From: Candidatus Aenigmatarchaeota archaeon
GTDB taxonomy: Archaea > Aenigmatarchaeota > Aenigmatarchaeia > GW2011-AR5
NCBI GenBank assembly: GCA_016180925.1
Contig: JACPAH010000003.1
Location: forward strand, 1 to 48,842
Direction: 5' to 3'
Length of the DNA: 48,842 nt
Below the pieces are notes generated by a model. That model saw nothing but the letters and a program-made list of their open reading frames with translations, was not told where the DNA came from and did no database searches. A program made the position numbers and the translations under genes. Shown here in pieces: positions 24,799 to 33,152 of the stretch. Every line of letters starts with the position of its first letter. Positions within the stretch are counted from its first letter, which is position 1.

Positions 24799-25626
24799 AT
24801 GGTTCTCGAGTCGATACTGAACCCCAAGAACGCCGAAGACAAGCCCTGGCATGTGTTCATCATAGCGTTCTTCTATACCCTTGTTGCGGTGTTCTTCGCC
24901 CACAAGCTCTTCCCCGCCCAGGCGTCCATACTGTCAGTCGCGCTTGTCACAATACTTTTTGTGCCGTTTTTCCAGAAACTCTTCGAGGTCGAGGAGGAGA
25001 AGGAGGATGAGGCTGCCCGGAAACGTATAAAGGGAAACCTGTTCTCCAGGCACAGGCAGACGATATCCGTGTTTTCCGCATTTTTTCTTGGAACGGCCAT
25101 ATCAATGACGTTTATCTACATATTTTTTCCCGAATTCAGCGGCGCATTCAGCCTGCAGGCCGATACGGTGAGGCAGCTTAATCCGGCCGCCGCCGCCGGA
25201 GCGGCTTACAATCCAGACGCCAGTTTCTGGAACTATTTCGCAAACAATACCCAGGTCATGATGCTGGTGTTTATAATGTCCGCGATGTTCGGCGCCGGCG
25301 CCATTTTTATTCTGGTGTGGAACGCGTCGATAATATCGGTCTTTTCCGGCTTTGCCATCCAAAAACTCGTGGGTCAGGGCATCCCTTCATACTACGCCTT
25401 CGCTTACGGCATCCCTGCGAGCCTGGGAAGCATAGCACTGCACGGGATACCAGAAATCCTTGCATATTTCATTGCAGGGCTGGCTGGAGGCATCCTGTCG
25501 GTCGGCATAATACGCGAGGATTTCGGCAGCAAGGAATTTCACACCGTCCTGAAGGATTCACTGATATTCCTCGCAGTTGCCGAGCTCATGGTACTCGGCG
25601 CCGCCTACGTCGAGGCTGTTTTCTAA
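24799..25626 (+). CDS. Stage II sporulation protein M (SpoIIM/DUF95)-like membrane protein
   Basis: 275 residues and about 6 membrane helices. The central part has NNTQVMMLVFIMSAMFGAGA, the ending G-I-P-x-S-L-G-S-I-A-L-H-G-I-P-E-I-L-A-Y-F fits the SpoIIM H-G-x-x-E signature, and a glycine-rich helix follows. Archaeal members are common and have nothing to do with spores; their function is unknown, possibly in membrane or envelope organisation. GCTTATATGC lies 27 nt before the ATG (leaderless). It is divergent from the HMG-CoA synthase operon. Confidence 0.75.
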   Translation: MVLESILNPKNAEDKPWHVFIIAFFYTLVAVFFAHKLFPAQASILSVALVTILFVPFFQKLFEVEEEKEDEAARKRIKGNLFSRHRQTISVFSAFFLGTAISMTFIYIFFPEFSGAFSLQADTVRQLNPAAAAGAAYNPDASFWNYFANNTQVMMLVFIMSAMFGAGAIFILVWNASIISVFSGFAIQKLVGQGIPSYYAFAYGIPASLGSIALHGIPEILAYFIAGLAGGILSVGIIREDFGSKEFHTVLKDSLIFLAVAELMVLGAAYVEAVF

Positions 25627-25656
25627 AGTTTTGAAGGTTGATGACATCATAAATAA

Positions 25657-26214
25657 ATGGAAGAACACATTGTTTATGTGGCGAATATCACTCATGTAGA
25701 TCATCTTGGGTGCTATTATTATTGCAGCATACGTGGCGACGTAACGGATCATTTGAGATGCAATCCCACGATAAATTTGAGAAATCTGGCAGTTTATTTG
25801 TCTGATGAAGCAAGCGCTTACCCGCCGAGACAGGGGGCAATGAGATTAATTAAACACACTCTTGACACGACAGAACGCAGAACGTATAACGGCAGATCAC
25901 GTCTTTCCATGATGAGGCGTAGTGATAACAGGCAATTGACCGAAACAGCGGCGGCAGAACAGTTTTTCTGCAGGGAATATAGGGATGATGGAGAAGGAGA
26001 CTCAGACCCCTTTATGAATCTTTCTTTGATATTGGGTGACTGTGTGGATATGCACGAGACTTACATGGAAGCACAAAGAAAAGCAGGAGAAGATACAAAA
26101 AAAGGTTATTTATTTTTCCCGCTAGAAACAACAGCATTTCATACCGTTGAAATCATCAGGAGAAAAGCAAGAAAAGATCACAAAAAATTTCATATAGGCG
26201 TTTCTTTGCCTTAA
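25657..26214 (+). CDS. Hypothetical protein
   Basis: 185 residues with no recognised family and no membrane segment. It is rich in Arg, Asp, Tyr and His, with a Cys-containing N-terminus (GCYYYCS, then R-C-N). It ends KDHKKFHIGVSLP. Its codon and base composition is A/T-richer than the flanking genes, as in recently acquired genes. The start region lacks a clear TATA at leaderless distance, though CTAAAG lies 34 nt upstream. Similar orphan proteins occur at 31838 and 36979. Confidence 0.5.
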   Translation: MEEHIVYVANITHVDHLGCYYYCSIRGDVTDHLRCNPTINLRNLAVYLSDEASAYPPRQGAMRLIKHTLDTTERRTYNGRSRLSMMRRSDNRQLTETAAAEQFFCREYRDDGEGDSDPFMNLSLILGDCVDMHETYMEAQRKAGEDTKKGYLFFPLETTAFHTVEIIRRKARKDHKKFHIGVSLP

Positions 26215-26227
26215 CTTTTATCTGTTA

Positions 26228-27499
26228 TTACCGGACTTTGTTGAAACTTTTATTCTTCCTAATATTTTCCAGTATTTCCTTCGCCCTGGAGACGGATATG
26301 TCGCCCTTTTCCACCATTTTTTTGGCCACGTCGGATGCCTCATTTTCCGAGGCGCCTGCAGACATGGCTATATTCTTTGCATGGAGCCTCATATGGCCCT
26401 TCTGTATGCCCTCCGATACCATGGCGCGCAGCGCAGCGAAGTTGTTCGCCAGCCCGACCGAAGCCATGACAGATGCAAGCTCATGCGCGCTTTCTATCCC
26501 CATGATTTTCAATGATGTCTTCGCTACGGGATTGGTTTTCGTGGCGCCGCCGACTATCCCGACGGAAATCGGCATCTCTATGCTCCCGGTGATGTCCCCG
26601 TCGCGGTTTTTCTTGTATGTTGCAAGTGGTTTGTATCCGTCCCTTGCTGCATACGCGTGCGCGCCCGCTTCCAGGGCCCTGAAATCGTTGCCCGTGGCTA
26701 TCGCCACTGCGTCAATACCATTCATTACACCCTTGTTGTTGGTGGCACACCTGTACGGGTCCACCTTCGCAAATTCGTATGCGTCAAGAATACCTTCTAT
26801 CACATCTTCCCCTATCAGCTCTTTTTTCCACGTTGCCTCGGCTTTTACCAGCCGCCTGTCCGAAAGGTTTGAAATGATTTTCAATACGGAGCGCCCGCCT
26901 GTCAGCTTCTCCAGAAACGGGGCCACGCCTTCGCACATGCTGTTGACGCAATTGGCGCCCATGGCATCCTTTACGTCCACGATGAGGTGGACGATGACAA
27001 GAGCCCCTCTGGAGGACGGTATGTCCCTGACTTCCACGTCAATAAGGCCGCCCCCGAGTTTCACCATGACGGAATCCTGGTGGTTTGCATGCTTCTTTAT
27101 CTCGGCAGTTTTCGAGAGTATAGCTTTCATGGACTTTGCGGGCTCCTTTATGTCCATCAGCTGGATCTGGCCTATCATTATCGATGGGGTGTAGGATGTT
27201 TTGAACCCTCCCCCAGGTCTCGCCAGTTTTGCTGCGTGCGAAGCTGCTGCGACAACAGAAGGCTCTTCGATACTCATTGGTATCAGGTAATCCTTGCCGT
27301 CTATCAGGAAATTCGTGGCTATGCCGACAGGAAGTTTTATAGTCCCTATTATGTTTTCCGACATCATTTCGGCTATTTTTATGTCCATATCAGACGAAAG
27401 GGGTTCAATGTCCTTGTCATCAAGGCGGGCCATGTCTTTTATCTTCCCGAGCCTCTGGGAAAGATTCATTCTATGGAATCCTGGAATGTCGCTCTTCAA
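26228..27499 (-). CDS. hmgA: HMG-CoA reductase, class II
   Basis: 423 residues. Class II hallmarks are ENIIGT with catalytic Glu49, the EPSVVAAASHAAKLARPGG loop, DAMGANCVNSMCEG, the Lys of CATNNKG, and the terminal His motif HMRLHAKNIAMSAGA. This enzyme reduces HMG-CoA to mevalonate; class II is typical of bacteria and a minority of archaea, while most archaea have class I. The start is TTG at 27499 with GGTGA upstream. The encoded N-terminus, SDIPGFHRMNLSQRL, matches that of bacterial class II enzymes, so the internal ATG is rejected. Hairpin region C lies upstream. Confidence 0.92.
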   Translation of the reverse strand: MKSDIPGFHRMNLSQRLGKIKDMARLDDKDIEPLSSDMDIKIAEMMSENIIGTIKLPVGIATNFLIDGKDYLIPMSIEEPSVVAAASHAAKLARPGGGFKTSYTPSIMIGQIQLMDIKEPAKSMKAILSKTAEIKKHANHQDSVMVKLGGGLIDVEVRDIPSSRGALVIVHLIVDVKDAMGANCVNSMCEGVAPFLEKLTGGRSVLKIISNLSDRRLVKAEATWKKELIGEDVIEGILDAYEFAKVDPYRCATNNKGVMNGIDAVAIATGNDFRALEAGAHAYAARDGYKPLATYKKNRDGDITGSIEMPISVGIVGGATKTNPVAKTSLKIMGIESAHELASVMASVGLANNFAALRAMVSEGIQKGHMRLHAKNIAMSAGASENEASDVAKKMVEKGDISVSRAKEILENIRKNKSFNKVR

Positions 27500-27529
27500 G
27501 TTTCACCACTTTCCATCAGGCAATATATC

Positions 27530-27645
27530 TGACTATAGAATCCGGAACGGATTTATAGTCATGCAAAGAAACATTTAAGATATTATTTTCTTTGCTGACT
27601 ATATGTGAAACACGTAAATCATATCCTGTTATTTACTTGTTTCAC
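27530..27645. repeat. Hairpin-string intergenic region C
   Basis: Three consecutive hairpins lie between hjc and HMG-CoA reductase. The first is TGACTATA-GA-ATCCG / CGGAT-T-TATAGTCA (27530-27561). The second is GCAAAGAAA/TTTCTTTGC (27563-27595), whose loop holds a TATA-like CATTTAAGA. The third is GTGAAAC-AC-GTAAAT / ATTTAC-TT-GTTTCAC (27605-27645). The CAAAGAAA arm is shared with regions A and B. Confidence 0.75.
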
Positions 27646-27669
27646 TATAAATGTCGCGAACCGGAGGCG

Positions 27670-28044
27670 TCATATCTGGTTTATTCCTATCCCAACCGCC
27701 TCGGCGAATTTTTTTCCTATGTTCCCGCCTTTCTCCACGACGTTCTTGAGATGGATGAACTTCCATTCTTCCCTTGATATCTTCCACGCTATATACGGCA
27801 TGGCCCCTCCAATATCTTCCCATTGCTTCAGCTGCAATAGCTGGTCTTCCTCTATCTTGAAGGCCTCTTCCCGGGCTTTGCATTCTATGGCTATAACCCT
27901 GCCGTTTTTCACTGCTATTATGTCCGGCGACGCCAGACGAGAGCTCCCTGAATGGGGAGCTCTCATAACCATATATCCCAGCTTGGAGAGCTCTTGGAGC
28001 AATAACCGTTCCGCCCTATACCCCTTGGCGTATTTTTTTACCAT
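27670..28044 (-). CDS. hjc: Holliday junction resolvase Hjc
   Basis: 124 residues, normal length. It has the archaeal Hjc nuclease pattern: Glu12 in KGYRAERLL, Asp41 in SPDIIAV, and Glu54-x-Lys56 in VIAIECKAR, plus the RAPHSGSSR DNA-contacting loop. It cuts four-way junctions symmetrically as a dimer during recombination repair. It is convergent with no gene and is transcribed toward hairpin region C. Confidence 0.93.
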   Translation of the reverse strand: MVKKYAKGYRAERLLLQELSKLGYMVMRAPHSGSSRLASPDIIAVKNGRVIAIECKAREEAFKIEEDQLLQLKQWEDIGGAMPYIAWKISREEWKFIHLKNVVEKGGNIGKKFAEAVGIGINQI

Positions 28045-28100
28045 ATATCTAATTTGCGCCCCCGAATAAATCTTTTTAATCCCGGCTGGAATATGTAATT

Positions 28101-28511
28101 ATGAAGATAGAGGAAGCCGTGATGGAAAAGAATTTCGTCCTGGAGAAGGACGATCCTTACGGATTCTCCCTGAAATTCATGGACACGGCGTCCGAGATGG
28201 GCCAGGTTTTTGAGAGGAGGAACGAGTACATGACAGACGGCCCGGAGCACAGGAGCACGCTGGAATTTGACATAGTGAGCATGATGGACGAATTCTCCAG
28301 GATTCAGGTGTCAGTCCTTATGCAGAGCGTCCAGAAGAGGCTTTCCGTGAACATAACCGGCAGTTTTGATGTCAATATGGAGGAAAAGGGGTTCATGTCG
28401 TCCGTTTTATCGGAGTTTTACCTCAAAAATTTGTATCCGGCTGTCAGGAAGATTTCGGTCGAAAATCTGAAGAGACTTGATGCGCACATAGAGGAAAGCA
28501 TGACAGCATGA
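28101..28511 (+). CDS. Conserved-looking archaeal protein, possibly SecB-like fold
   Basis: 136 residues, not firmly recognised. No membrane segment. Alternating beta-strand patterns (STLEFDIVSMM, IQVSVLMQSV, LSVNITGSFDV) lead into GFMSSVLSEFYLKNLYPAVR and a C-terminal helix. That order of strands, then N-x-x-x-P-x-x-R and a helix, resembles SecB-type chaperone folds, but the likeness is by eye only. It may be distantly related to the 44405 protein. Divergent from hjc. Confidence 0.6.
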   Translation: MKIEEAVMEKNFVLEKDDPYGFSLKFMDTASEMGQVFERRNEYMTDGPEHRSTLEFDIVSMMDEFSRIQVSVLMQSVQKRLSVNITGSFDVNMEEKGFMSSVLSEFYLKNLYPAVRKISVENLKRLDAHIEESMTA

Positions 28512-28572
28512 TAATTATTTAATAGTAGTGAAAACAATAGGTTTTTAAACATTTGTGCATTACAATCAATAT

Positions 28573-28860
28573 ACAATGATAGTTCATTGTTTAATGGCAG
28601 TCATGATTCACGGAAGGTAATAATTCATGCTGAAGATTCATGAGCCGCTCCAATGCGGCAATGGTGTGCTCTGTTTTTAGTCATACCTATTTCTGCCATT
28701 TATAGTGAACCAAATAAATAACCCGAGAGGGTTATTTGGTTCACATATGTGCAAAAATCAGGGGTTTTTGACATCTCAAAAGACCTTGTCTTTTGCAGAT
28801 AGTGCCCAAGAAAACTATATATCGAATGTTTTCTTGGAACACTATAGCCGGAAAACCGGC
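28573..28860 (+). repeat. Hairpin-string intergenic region D (upstream of dnaG)
   Basis: The 381-bp gap before dnaG holds several hairpins. ACAATGA/TCATTGT is at 28573-28590, and CCGC/GCGG near 28650. GTGAACCAA(ATAA)ATAACCC-GAGA-GGGTTATTTGGTTCAC (28705-28744; split here as 5' and 3' arms) is a 16-bp stem with a GNRA-type loop. CAAAAGAC/GTCTTTTG is at 28777-28795. ATAGTG-C-CCAAGAAAAC / GTTTTCTTGG-AA-CACTAT (28799-28845) and GCCGG/CCGGC (28847-28860) follow. They stack nearly end to end, finishing 32 nt before the dnaG ATG. Confidence 0.85.
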
Positions 28861-28892
28861 GAATATAACAAGATAACAAGAGGGTGATTTTA

Positions 28893-30071
28893 ATGGCTAA
28901 ATTGGCCCAGAATTTTGCGAAATATGTAATTAAATTGAAGGTGAACGCTAAGGGTGTCGTTGAGAGGCCTGACATAATAGGGGCTATATTCGGCCAAACA
29001 GAAGGCCTTCTCGGCTCCGAGCTCGACCTCAGAGAACTGCAGCACACGGGACGTATAGGTCGTATAGAGGTCGATGTGAAGACGAACAGGGGCAAGGCAG
29101 CGGCCGAGGTTATCATACCGTCAAGCCTGGATGCAAGCGAAACTTCCCTTATAGCAGCTTCCATGGAGACAATAGACAAGATAGGGCCCTGCGACGCGCA
29201 GGTTGATATAATAAGTGTCGAGGATGTCAGAAGCCAGAAAAGGCAGTATGTAATAGAGAGGGCGAAGGAAATACTCAGGTCTGTGATGGACCAGGGAATG
29301 CCTGATTCCCAGAAGATATCCGAGATAGTGAAGGATGCGGTCCGTTCTTGGGAAGTCATAAATTATCAGGGACTCAGTGCCGGGCCTGATGTTGCGATTG
29401 CCGACGAGATTATAATAGTCGAGGGGAGGGCGGATGTTATAAATCTCCTGAAAAACGGCATAAGAAACGTTGTGGCCATAGAAGGGAGCAAGATACCTCA
29501 GGAAGTCTCGGACCTGACGAAGCAGAAGACGACCACAGCCTTCTTGGACGGCGATCGGGGCGGAGACCTGGACTTAAAAAAACTCCTTGCCGTGGCCGAG
29601 ATAGATTTCATCGCGAGGGCGCAGTTCGGGAAGGAAGTCGAGGAGCTTTCAAGGAAGGAAATTTTCAAGGCTCTGCGGGACAGGGTTCCGATAAACCAGA
29701 CAAACATAGACAAGACACCACCCCAGCAGGATGCACAGCCTGAGATACAGGAGCCGAGGGACGAACCGAAGGAGAGAGAGTTCTTTTCTTCAATGTTAGA
29801 GGGACTTGTAGGCACGCGGGCCGCGTATATTGTCGATACCGATATGCAAACATTAAGCAAAGTGCCGATAAGCGAGGTCGGGGATGCCGTAAACAGTTTC
29901 AGCAATATTTATGCTATAATCTTTGATGGTAAGATAAACCAGCCCATAGTTGACATCGCCAACAGACGTAGGATTTCATACGTCGTCGGGATGGGATTCA
30001 AGGAGCGCGTGAGGTCCATGGGAACAAAGCTTCTTACGATACAGGACCTGAAGGCCGAGCCTTTGGCCTAA
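28893..30071 (+). CDS. dnaG: Archaeal DnaG primase-like protein
   Basis: 392 residues. The TOPRIM domain (about 170-255) has DEIIIVEGRAD (Glu178, Asp181) and FLDGDRGGD (Asp219, Asp221). The N-terminal domain has IIGAIFGQTEGLLG and a conserved RIEV strand, as in archaeal DnaG. It can make RNA primers in vitro and is also an exosome subunit that favours poly(A)-rich RNA. ATG 28893 is chosen over 28884 because GAGGGTGAT lies 7 nt upstream. A hairpin-rich region precedes it, so the mRNA may have a structured leader. Confidence 0.93.
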   Translation: MAKLAQNFAKYVIKLKVNAKGVVERPDIIGAIFGQTEGLLGSELDLRELQHTGRIGRIEVDVKTNRGKAAAEVIIPSSLDASETSLIAASMETIDKIGPCDAQVDIISVEDVRSQKRQYVIERAKEILRSVMDQGMPDSQKISEIVKDAVRSWEVINYQGLSAGPDVAIADEIIIVEGRADVINLLKNGIRNVVAIEGSKIPQEVSDLTKQKTTTAFLDGDRGGDLDLKKLLAVAEIDFIARAQFGKEVEELSRKEIFKALRDRVPINQTNIDKTPPQQDAQPEIQEPRDEPKEREFFSSMLEGLVGTRAAYIVDTDMQTLSKVPISEVGDAVNSFSNIYAIIFDGKINQPIVDIANRRRISYVVGMGFKERVRSMGTKLLTIQDLKAEPLA

Positions 30072-30208
30072 TCGTCCAGAAGCTGCGGAATCTGCGCACC
30101 GGGTTTTTTTACGTATATGACGTCGCCGCATTTTCCGCACATGAGTTCCACGAATCTGGTGCCTTCTGTCTTGATTATCATTCGTTTTTCGCAGCATTTT
30201 GGAAGCAT
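30068..30208 (-). CDS. Small zinc-ribbon protein
   Basis: 46 residues: MLPKCCEKRMIIK, then FVELMCGKCGDVIYV and a short tail. The Cys pairs C-C and C-x2-C form a plausible treble-clef or ribbon zinc site. GAGGTGAATTAA gives a strong Shine-Dalgarno before the ATG. The stop overlaps the dnaG stop by a few bases, tail to tail. Such mini zinc ribbons are common beside archaeal information-processing genes; the function is unknown. Confidence 0.65.
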   Translation of the reverse strand: MLPKCCEKRMIIKTEGTRFVELMCGKCGDVIYVKKPGAQIPQLLDD

Positions 30209-30475
30209 TTAATTCACCTCTATTTTATTGATATTGATGTATAGCATACCGGGGCCAGAGCGGTCATCTTTGGAAAAGAATCATCCCGGATTAGAGTGTG
30301 GTGGGATTACACTTGCACTTTATAGAGAATACATACCTAGAGAAATCTGGTGCCGAGAAAAAACGTTTCCAGAATAGCATATAAATTAATTGTAACCCAA
30401 AGTTTAAATAATCTTCCACCCGGTGGGAAATGCCGGACCGCACGGGTTTTTATTCGTTGCCGGCAAATTCGGATC

Positions 30476-31837
30476 ATGATGCATATATTCAGAAGTTATG
30501 ATATACGCGGAATATATGGCAAGGACCTGACCGATGACGTGATGAGAAGGATAGGGATGTCCTTCACCGCGTTCTCTGGAAGGGATGTCCTGCTTTCCAG
30601 GGATTCCAGGCTTTCCAGTCCGGCCCTGTCGTCGGCTTTCGCCGCAGGCGCGTCATCTGCCGGGGCCAGGGTCATTGACGCTGGAATATTGCCGATGGGA
30701 GTGGGCATGTTCCATGCGTGGAAATCCGGAACGGAGTTCGCATATATAACAGGCTCGCACCTGCCGAAGGAGTGGGGCGGCGTCAAGTTCTTTCATGCGA
30801 ACGGAATAGGGTTCAGGGAGAGCGAGAACGCCGAAATAAGAAATATTTTCCTGAAGAATGATGTTCCTGGAAAAAAGGGCTCCGTCGAGAGTGCCGGAGA
30901 CGGCGCAGTCGATTCTTATGTGAAGTATCTTAATGACAGGATAAAATCTTCCAGGAAATTGAATGTCGCAATCGATAACGGGAACGGGGTTTCATCCATA
31001 GTGACAAAAAAGCTTTTTTCCTGCGCAGGCCACGAAGTGGATGTCATATTTGAGGAGCCGGACGGAAACTTTCCCAACAGGCTTCCTGATCCAATCGACA
31101 GGGAGCTCGGGAAGCTGAAGGAGATAGTCTCTAATTATGACATAGGAATCGCATATGACGGCGACAGCGACAGGATGGCCGTGGTCGATGAGAAAGGCTC
31201 TTTGCTTTCGGCCGAGCAGACATCCTACATAATCCTTTCCAAGCTGATGAATAAGGCAGACGGTCCCATAGTGGCCAATGTCGAATGCACGCGGCTGATA
31301 GACGACATAGCAGGCAGGTTCTCGAGGAAAGTCATACGGGCGCCGGTCGGGCACACGTTCCTCATGCAGTATGTCAATGACAATGCGGCATGCTACGGCG
31401 TCGAGCCGACGGGGCATTATTGCATACCCAGCATAGTCCCGTTCGACGATGCCGTAACGATATCACTTTATCTGGTCTCGGCCATGTCCGAGGCGGAGGA
31501 GACGCTGTCGGAGACGGTAAAGGGGATGCCAGCGCACGAGTTCGAAAGGCTCAGCTTTGAGTGTCCAGACAGCGTAAAGTTTGATGTAATGAATGCGCTG
31601 AAGGAAAAGATAGTGAAAAGATTCGGGAATGTGATAACGATAGACGGCGTCAGGGCCGAGATGGAGAACGGATGGTCGCTTCTTCGGGCTTCCAACACGT
31701 CGCCTTACATACGCCTGACTGTCGAGGGAAACACGAGAAAGGACCGTATGGAAATACGCAAGGAATTTGCCGGCATCATGAAAGAAGAGTTCGACACCCG
31801 CGGGCTTGAGATGAAGGAAGAATACGGCAAAAAATAG
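30476..31837 (+). CDS. Phosphomannomutase/phosphoglucomutase
   Basis: About 453 residues of the alpha-D-phosphohexomutase family. It opens with IFRSYDIRGIYG, has the phosphoserine loop ITGSHLPKEWGG (Ser93), the metal motif AYDGDSDRMAVVD (about 226-238), and VEPTGHYCIPS in place of the sugar-binding E-x-S-G-H. It interconverts hexose-6- and hexose-1-phosphates, supplying GDP-mannose or UDP-glucose-type donors for the glycosyltransferases in this window. The ATG at 30476 (or 30479) has GTTTTTATTC about 27 nt upstream; earlier in-frame starts are rejected on length. Confidence 0.9.
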   Translation: MMHIFRSYDIRGIYGKDLTDDVMRRIGMSFTAFSGRDVLLSRDSRLSSPALSSAFAAGASSAGARVIDAGILPMGVGMFHAWKSGTEFAYITGSHLPKEWGGVKFFHANGIGFRESENAEIRNIFLKNDVPGKKGSVESAGDGAVDSYVKYLNDRIKSSRKLNVAIDNGNGVSSIVTKKLFSCAGHEVDVIFEEPDGNFPNRLPDPIDRELGKLKEIVSNYDIGIAYDGDSDRMAVVDEKGSLLSAEQTSYIILSKLMNKADGPIVANVECTRLIDDIAGRFSRKVIRAPVGHTFLMQYVNDNAACYGVEPTGHYCIPSIVPFDDAVTISLYLVSAMSEAEETLSETVKGMPAHEFERLSFECPDSVKFDVMNALKEKIVKRFGNVITIDGVRAEMENGWSLLRASNTSPYIRLTVEGNTRKDRMEIRKEFAGIMKEEFDTRGLEMKEEYGKK

Positions 31838-32269
31838 TCATTCATTGAAAGCGAACTTGAACTGGTTCGGGTCCGTAAAAAAAGGTTCTTCCGGCTTAAC
31901 TCCTTTTCCTATTCTATGGCAGGCAGCAACGGTAAGGCCTTCATCGTCTTCTTCCAGAAGTCCTCTGTCAACCAGGCTGTCCGTAATCAGTGATATGTCA
32001 TCGGTTTCGTAGTCATAGTAGCATTTGCAATGCAAATCCAAATAGCCGCTGTTCATGGCGTCAACAACTTCATCTCTGCCAACACAGATGCCGTCTTGGC
32101 ACATCTCGGCAACGAGGCATAGTACTGCCGCGGCATCCATATCTTCATCCGCAAGGTGCTCTGTATCTCTCGTGTACGTTGAAAGTGCCAGTCTTATTTG
32201 TTCTCTGCACACCCTGTCATGTTCATCTTCCATATTAGCGATTATATCGTAATCATCTGTATTCGTCAT
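31838..32269 (-). CDS. Hypothetical acidic protein
   Basis: 143 residues from ATG 32269; the frame is open to a TTG at 32302. Strongly acidic, with many Asp and Glu. It has a cysteine/histidine-bearing middle (VLCLVAEMCQDGICVG, then DLHCKCYYDYETDD) and an ending PFFTDPNQFKFAFNE. No family is recognised. It is convergent with the phosphohexomutase, stop next to stop. Its style resembles the orphans at 25657 and 36979. Confidence 0.5.
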   Translation of the reverse strand: MTNTDDYDIIANMEDEHDRVCREQIRLALSTYTRDTEHLADEDMDAAAVLCLVAEMCQDGICVGRDEVVDAMNSGYLDLHCKCYYDYETDDISLITDSLVDRGLLEEDDEGLTVAACHRIGKGVKPEEPFFTDPNQFKFAFNE

Positions 32270-32423
32270 TCCGGCCCCATAGGAGCCAATATTCGGCTTC
32301 AACGGGCGCTATCCCAACTGAAGTATAGTGCATAGAACCGGCCCGGCACATATTTACAGGAAGACAAAGTTCCCCGGCAACCTTCACAAGATAACTCATG
32401 AAATATCTTTCACATAAAAATAT

Positions 32424-33152
32424 TTATAAATCATTCCCTGATTTCGCCTTCTCAAGGGAATCGAAATCGCCTATGTCGTACCATTTGCCGCTGAATGCGT
32501 ATGCAAAATAGGGCATTTGTCTGTAGAGCCACTGGTTGAAAAAGCCCGGGGAATCCCTGTTGTTGCCCTCATCAATGTATTTTTTCACCAGCGCGGTGGA
32601 AGGTATCACGAAGCAGCAGGTGGCGATGAGGGTCGACTTCGGCTCTGGCGGCTTCTCCACGAATTTGGTTATGAGCATATTTTTGTCGGCCTCGACGTTG
32701 CCGTAGAGCCTGGCCTTTTCTTTGTCCTTCACGTCAAAAACCGCCAGCACCGGATTCTTTCTTTTTTTGTATTCTGATATCAGGTCTTTTATGCTGAAAT
32801 CGAACAGGTTGTCTCCGGCGACTATGAGGCATTCGCCTTCTATGTTTTCCTTCTTTATCGTGAAGTTGATTCCGCCCACAGCCCCCAGTTTTTCTTCCTC
32901 ACTCCCCGTGTTTTCAATGACTATTTTTGTCTTCCTGAATCCGTAATTCCGCAGCCATTCTGAGAACTGGCTTTCGAATTTCTTGTTGGTGGACACGTAT
33001 ATCTGCTCTATGCCGTCTATCTGCTGGAGCTGTTCCATGATGTAGTTTATGACAGGCTTCCCGCCGACTTCCAGGAGCGGCTTTGATATGTCTTTTGTCA
33101 GGGGCCAGAGGCGTTTTGCGTACCCTCCGGCAAGAATGATGGCTTTAATTAT
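32424..33152 (-). CDS. Sugar-phosphate nucleotidyltransferase with a non-canonical start codon
   Basis: About 242 residues. The first ATG, at 33038, would remove the catalytic loop. Reading upstream in frame gives the full signature KAIILAGGYAKRLWPLTKD, then SKPLLEVGGKPVINYIM, matching RmlA/GlmU-type enzymes. No ATG, GTG or TTG precedes it; the candidates are ATA at 33152-33150 and ATT at 33149-33147, after GGTGA. The ATA overlaps the TAA stop of the preceding gene, where the operon's other junction has ATG overlapping TGA. Further landmarks are AGDNLFDFS and FVEKPPEP. It would form an NDP-sugar from NTP and sugar-1-phosphate. Confidence 0.85.
   Translation of the reverse strand: MIKAIILAGGYAKRLWPLTKDISKPLLEVGGKPVINYIMEQLQQIDGIEQIYVSTNKKFESQFSEWLRNYGFRKTKIVIENTGSEEEKLGAVGGINFTIKKENIEGECLIVAGDNLFDFSIKDLISEYKKRKNPVLAVFDVKDKEKARLYGNVEADKNMLITKFVEKPPEPKSTLIATCCFVIPSTALVKKYIDEGNNRDSPGFFNQWLYRQMPYFAYAFSGKWYDIGDFDSLEKAKSGNDL

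Noticed and set aside
25657-26214. Recent insertion sequence or transposase
   Set aside because: The protein has no DDE, HUH or serine-recombinase motifs and no terminal inverted repeats flank it. It is left as hypothetical.
30240-30345. tRNA-like or small RNA signal upstream of the phosphohexomutase gene
   Set aside because: No T-loop TTCRANNC or acceptor stem could be found. The region is best treated as promoter DNA.
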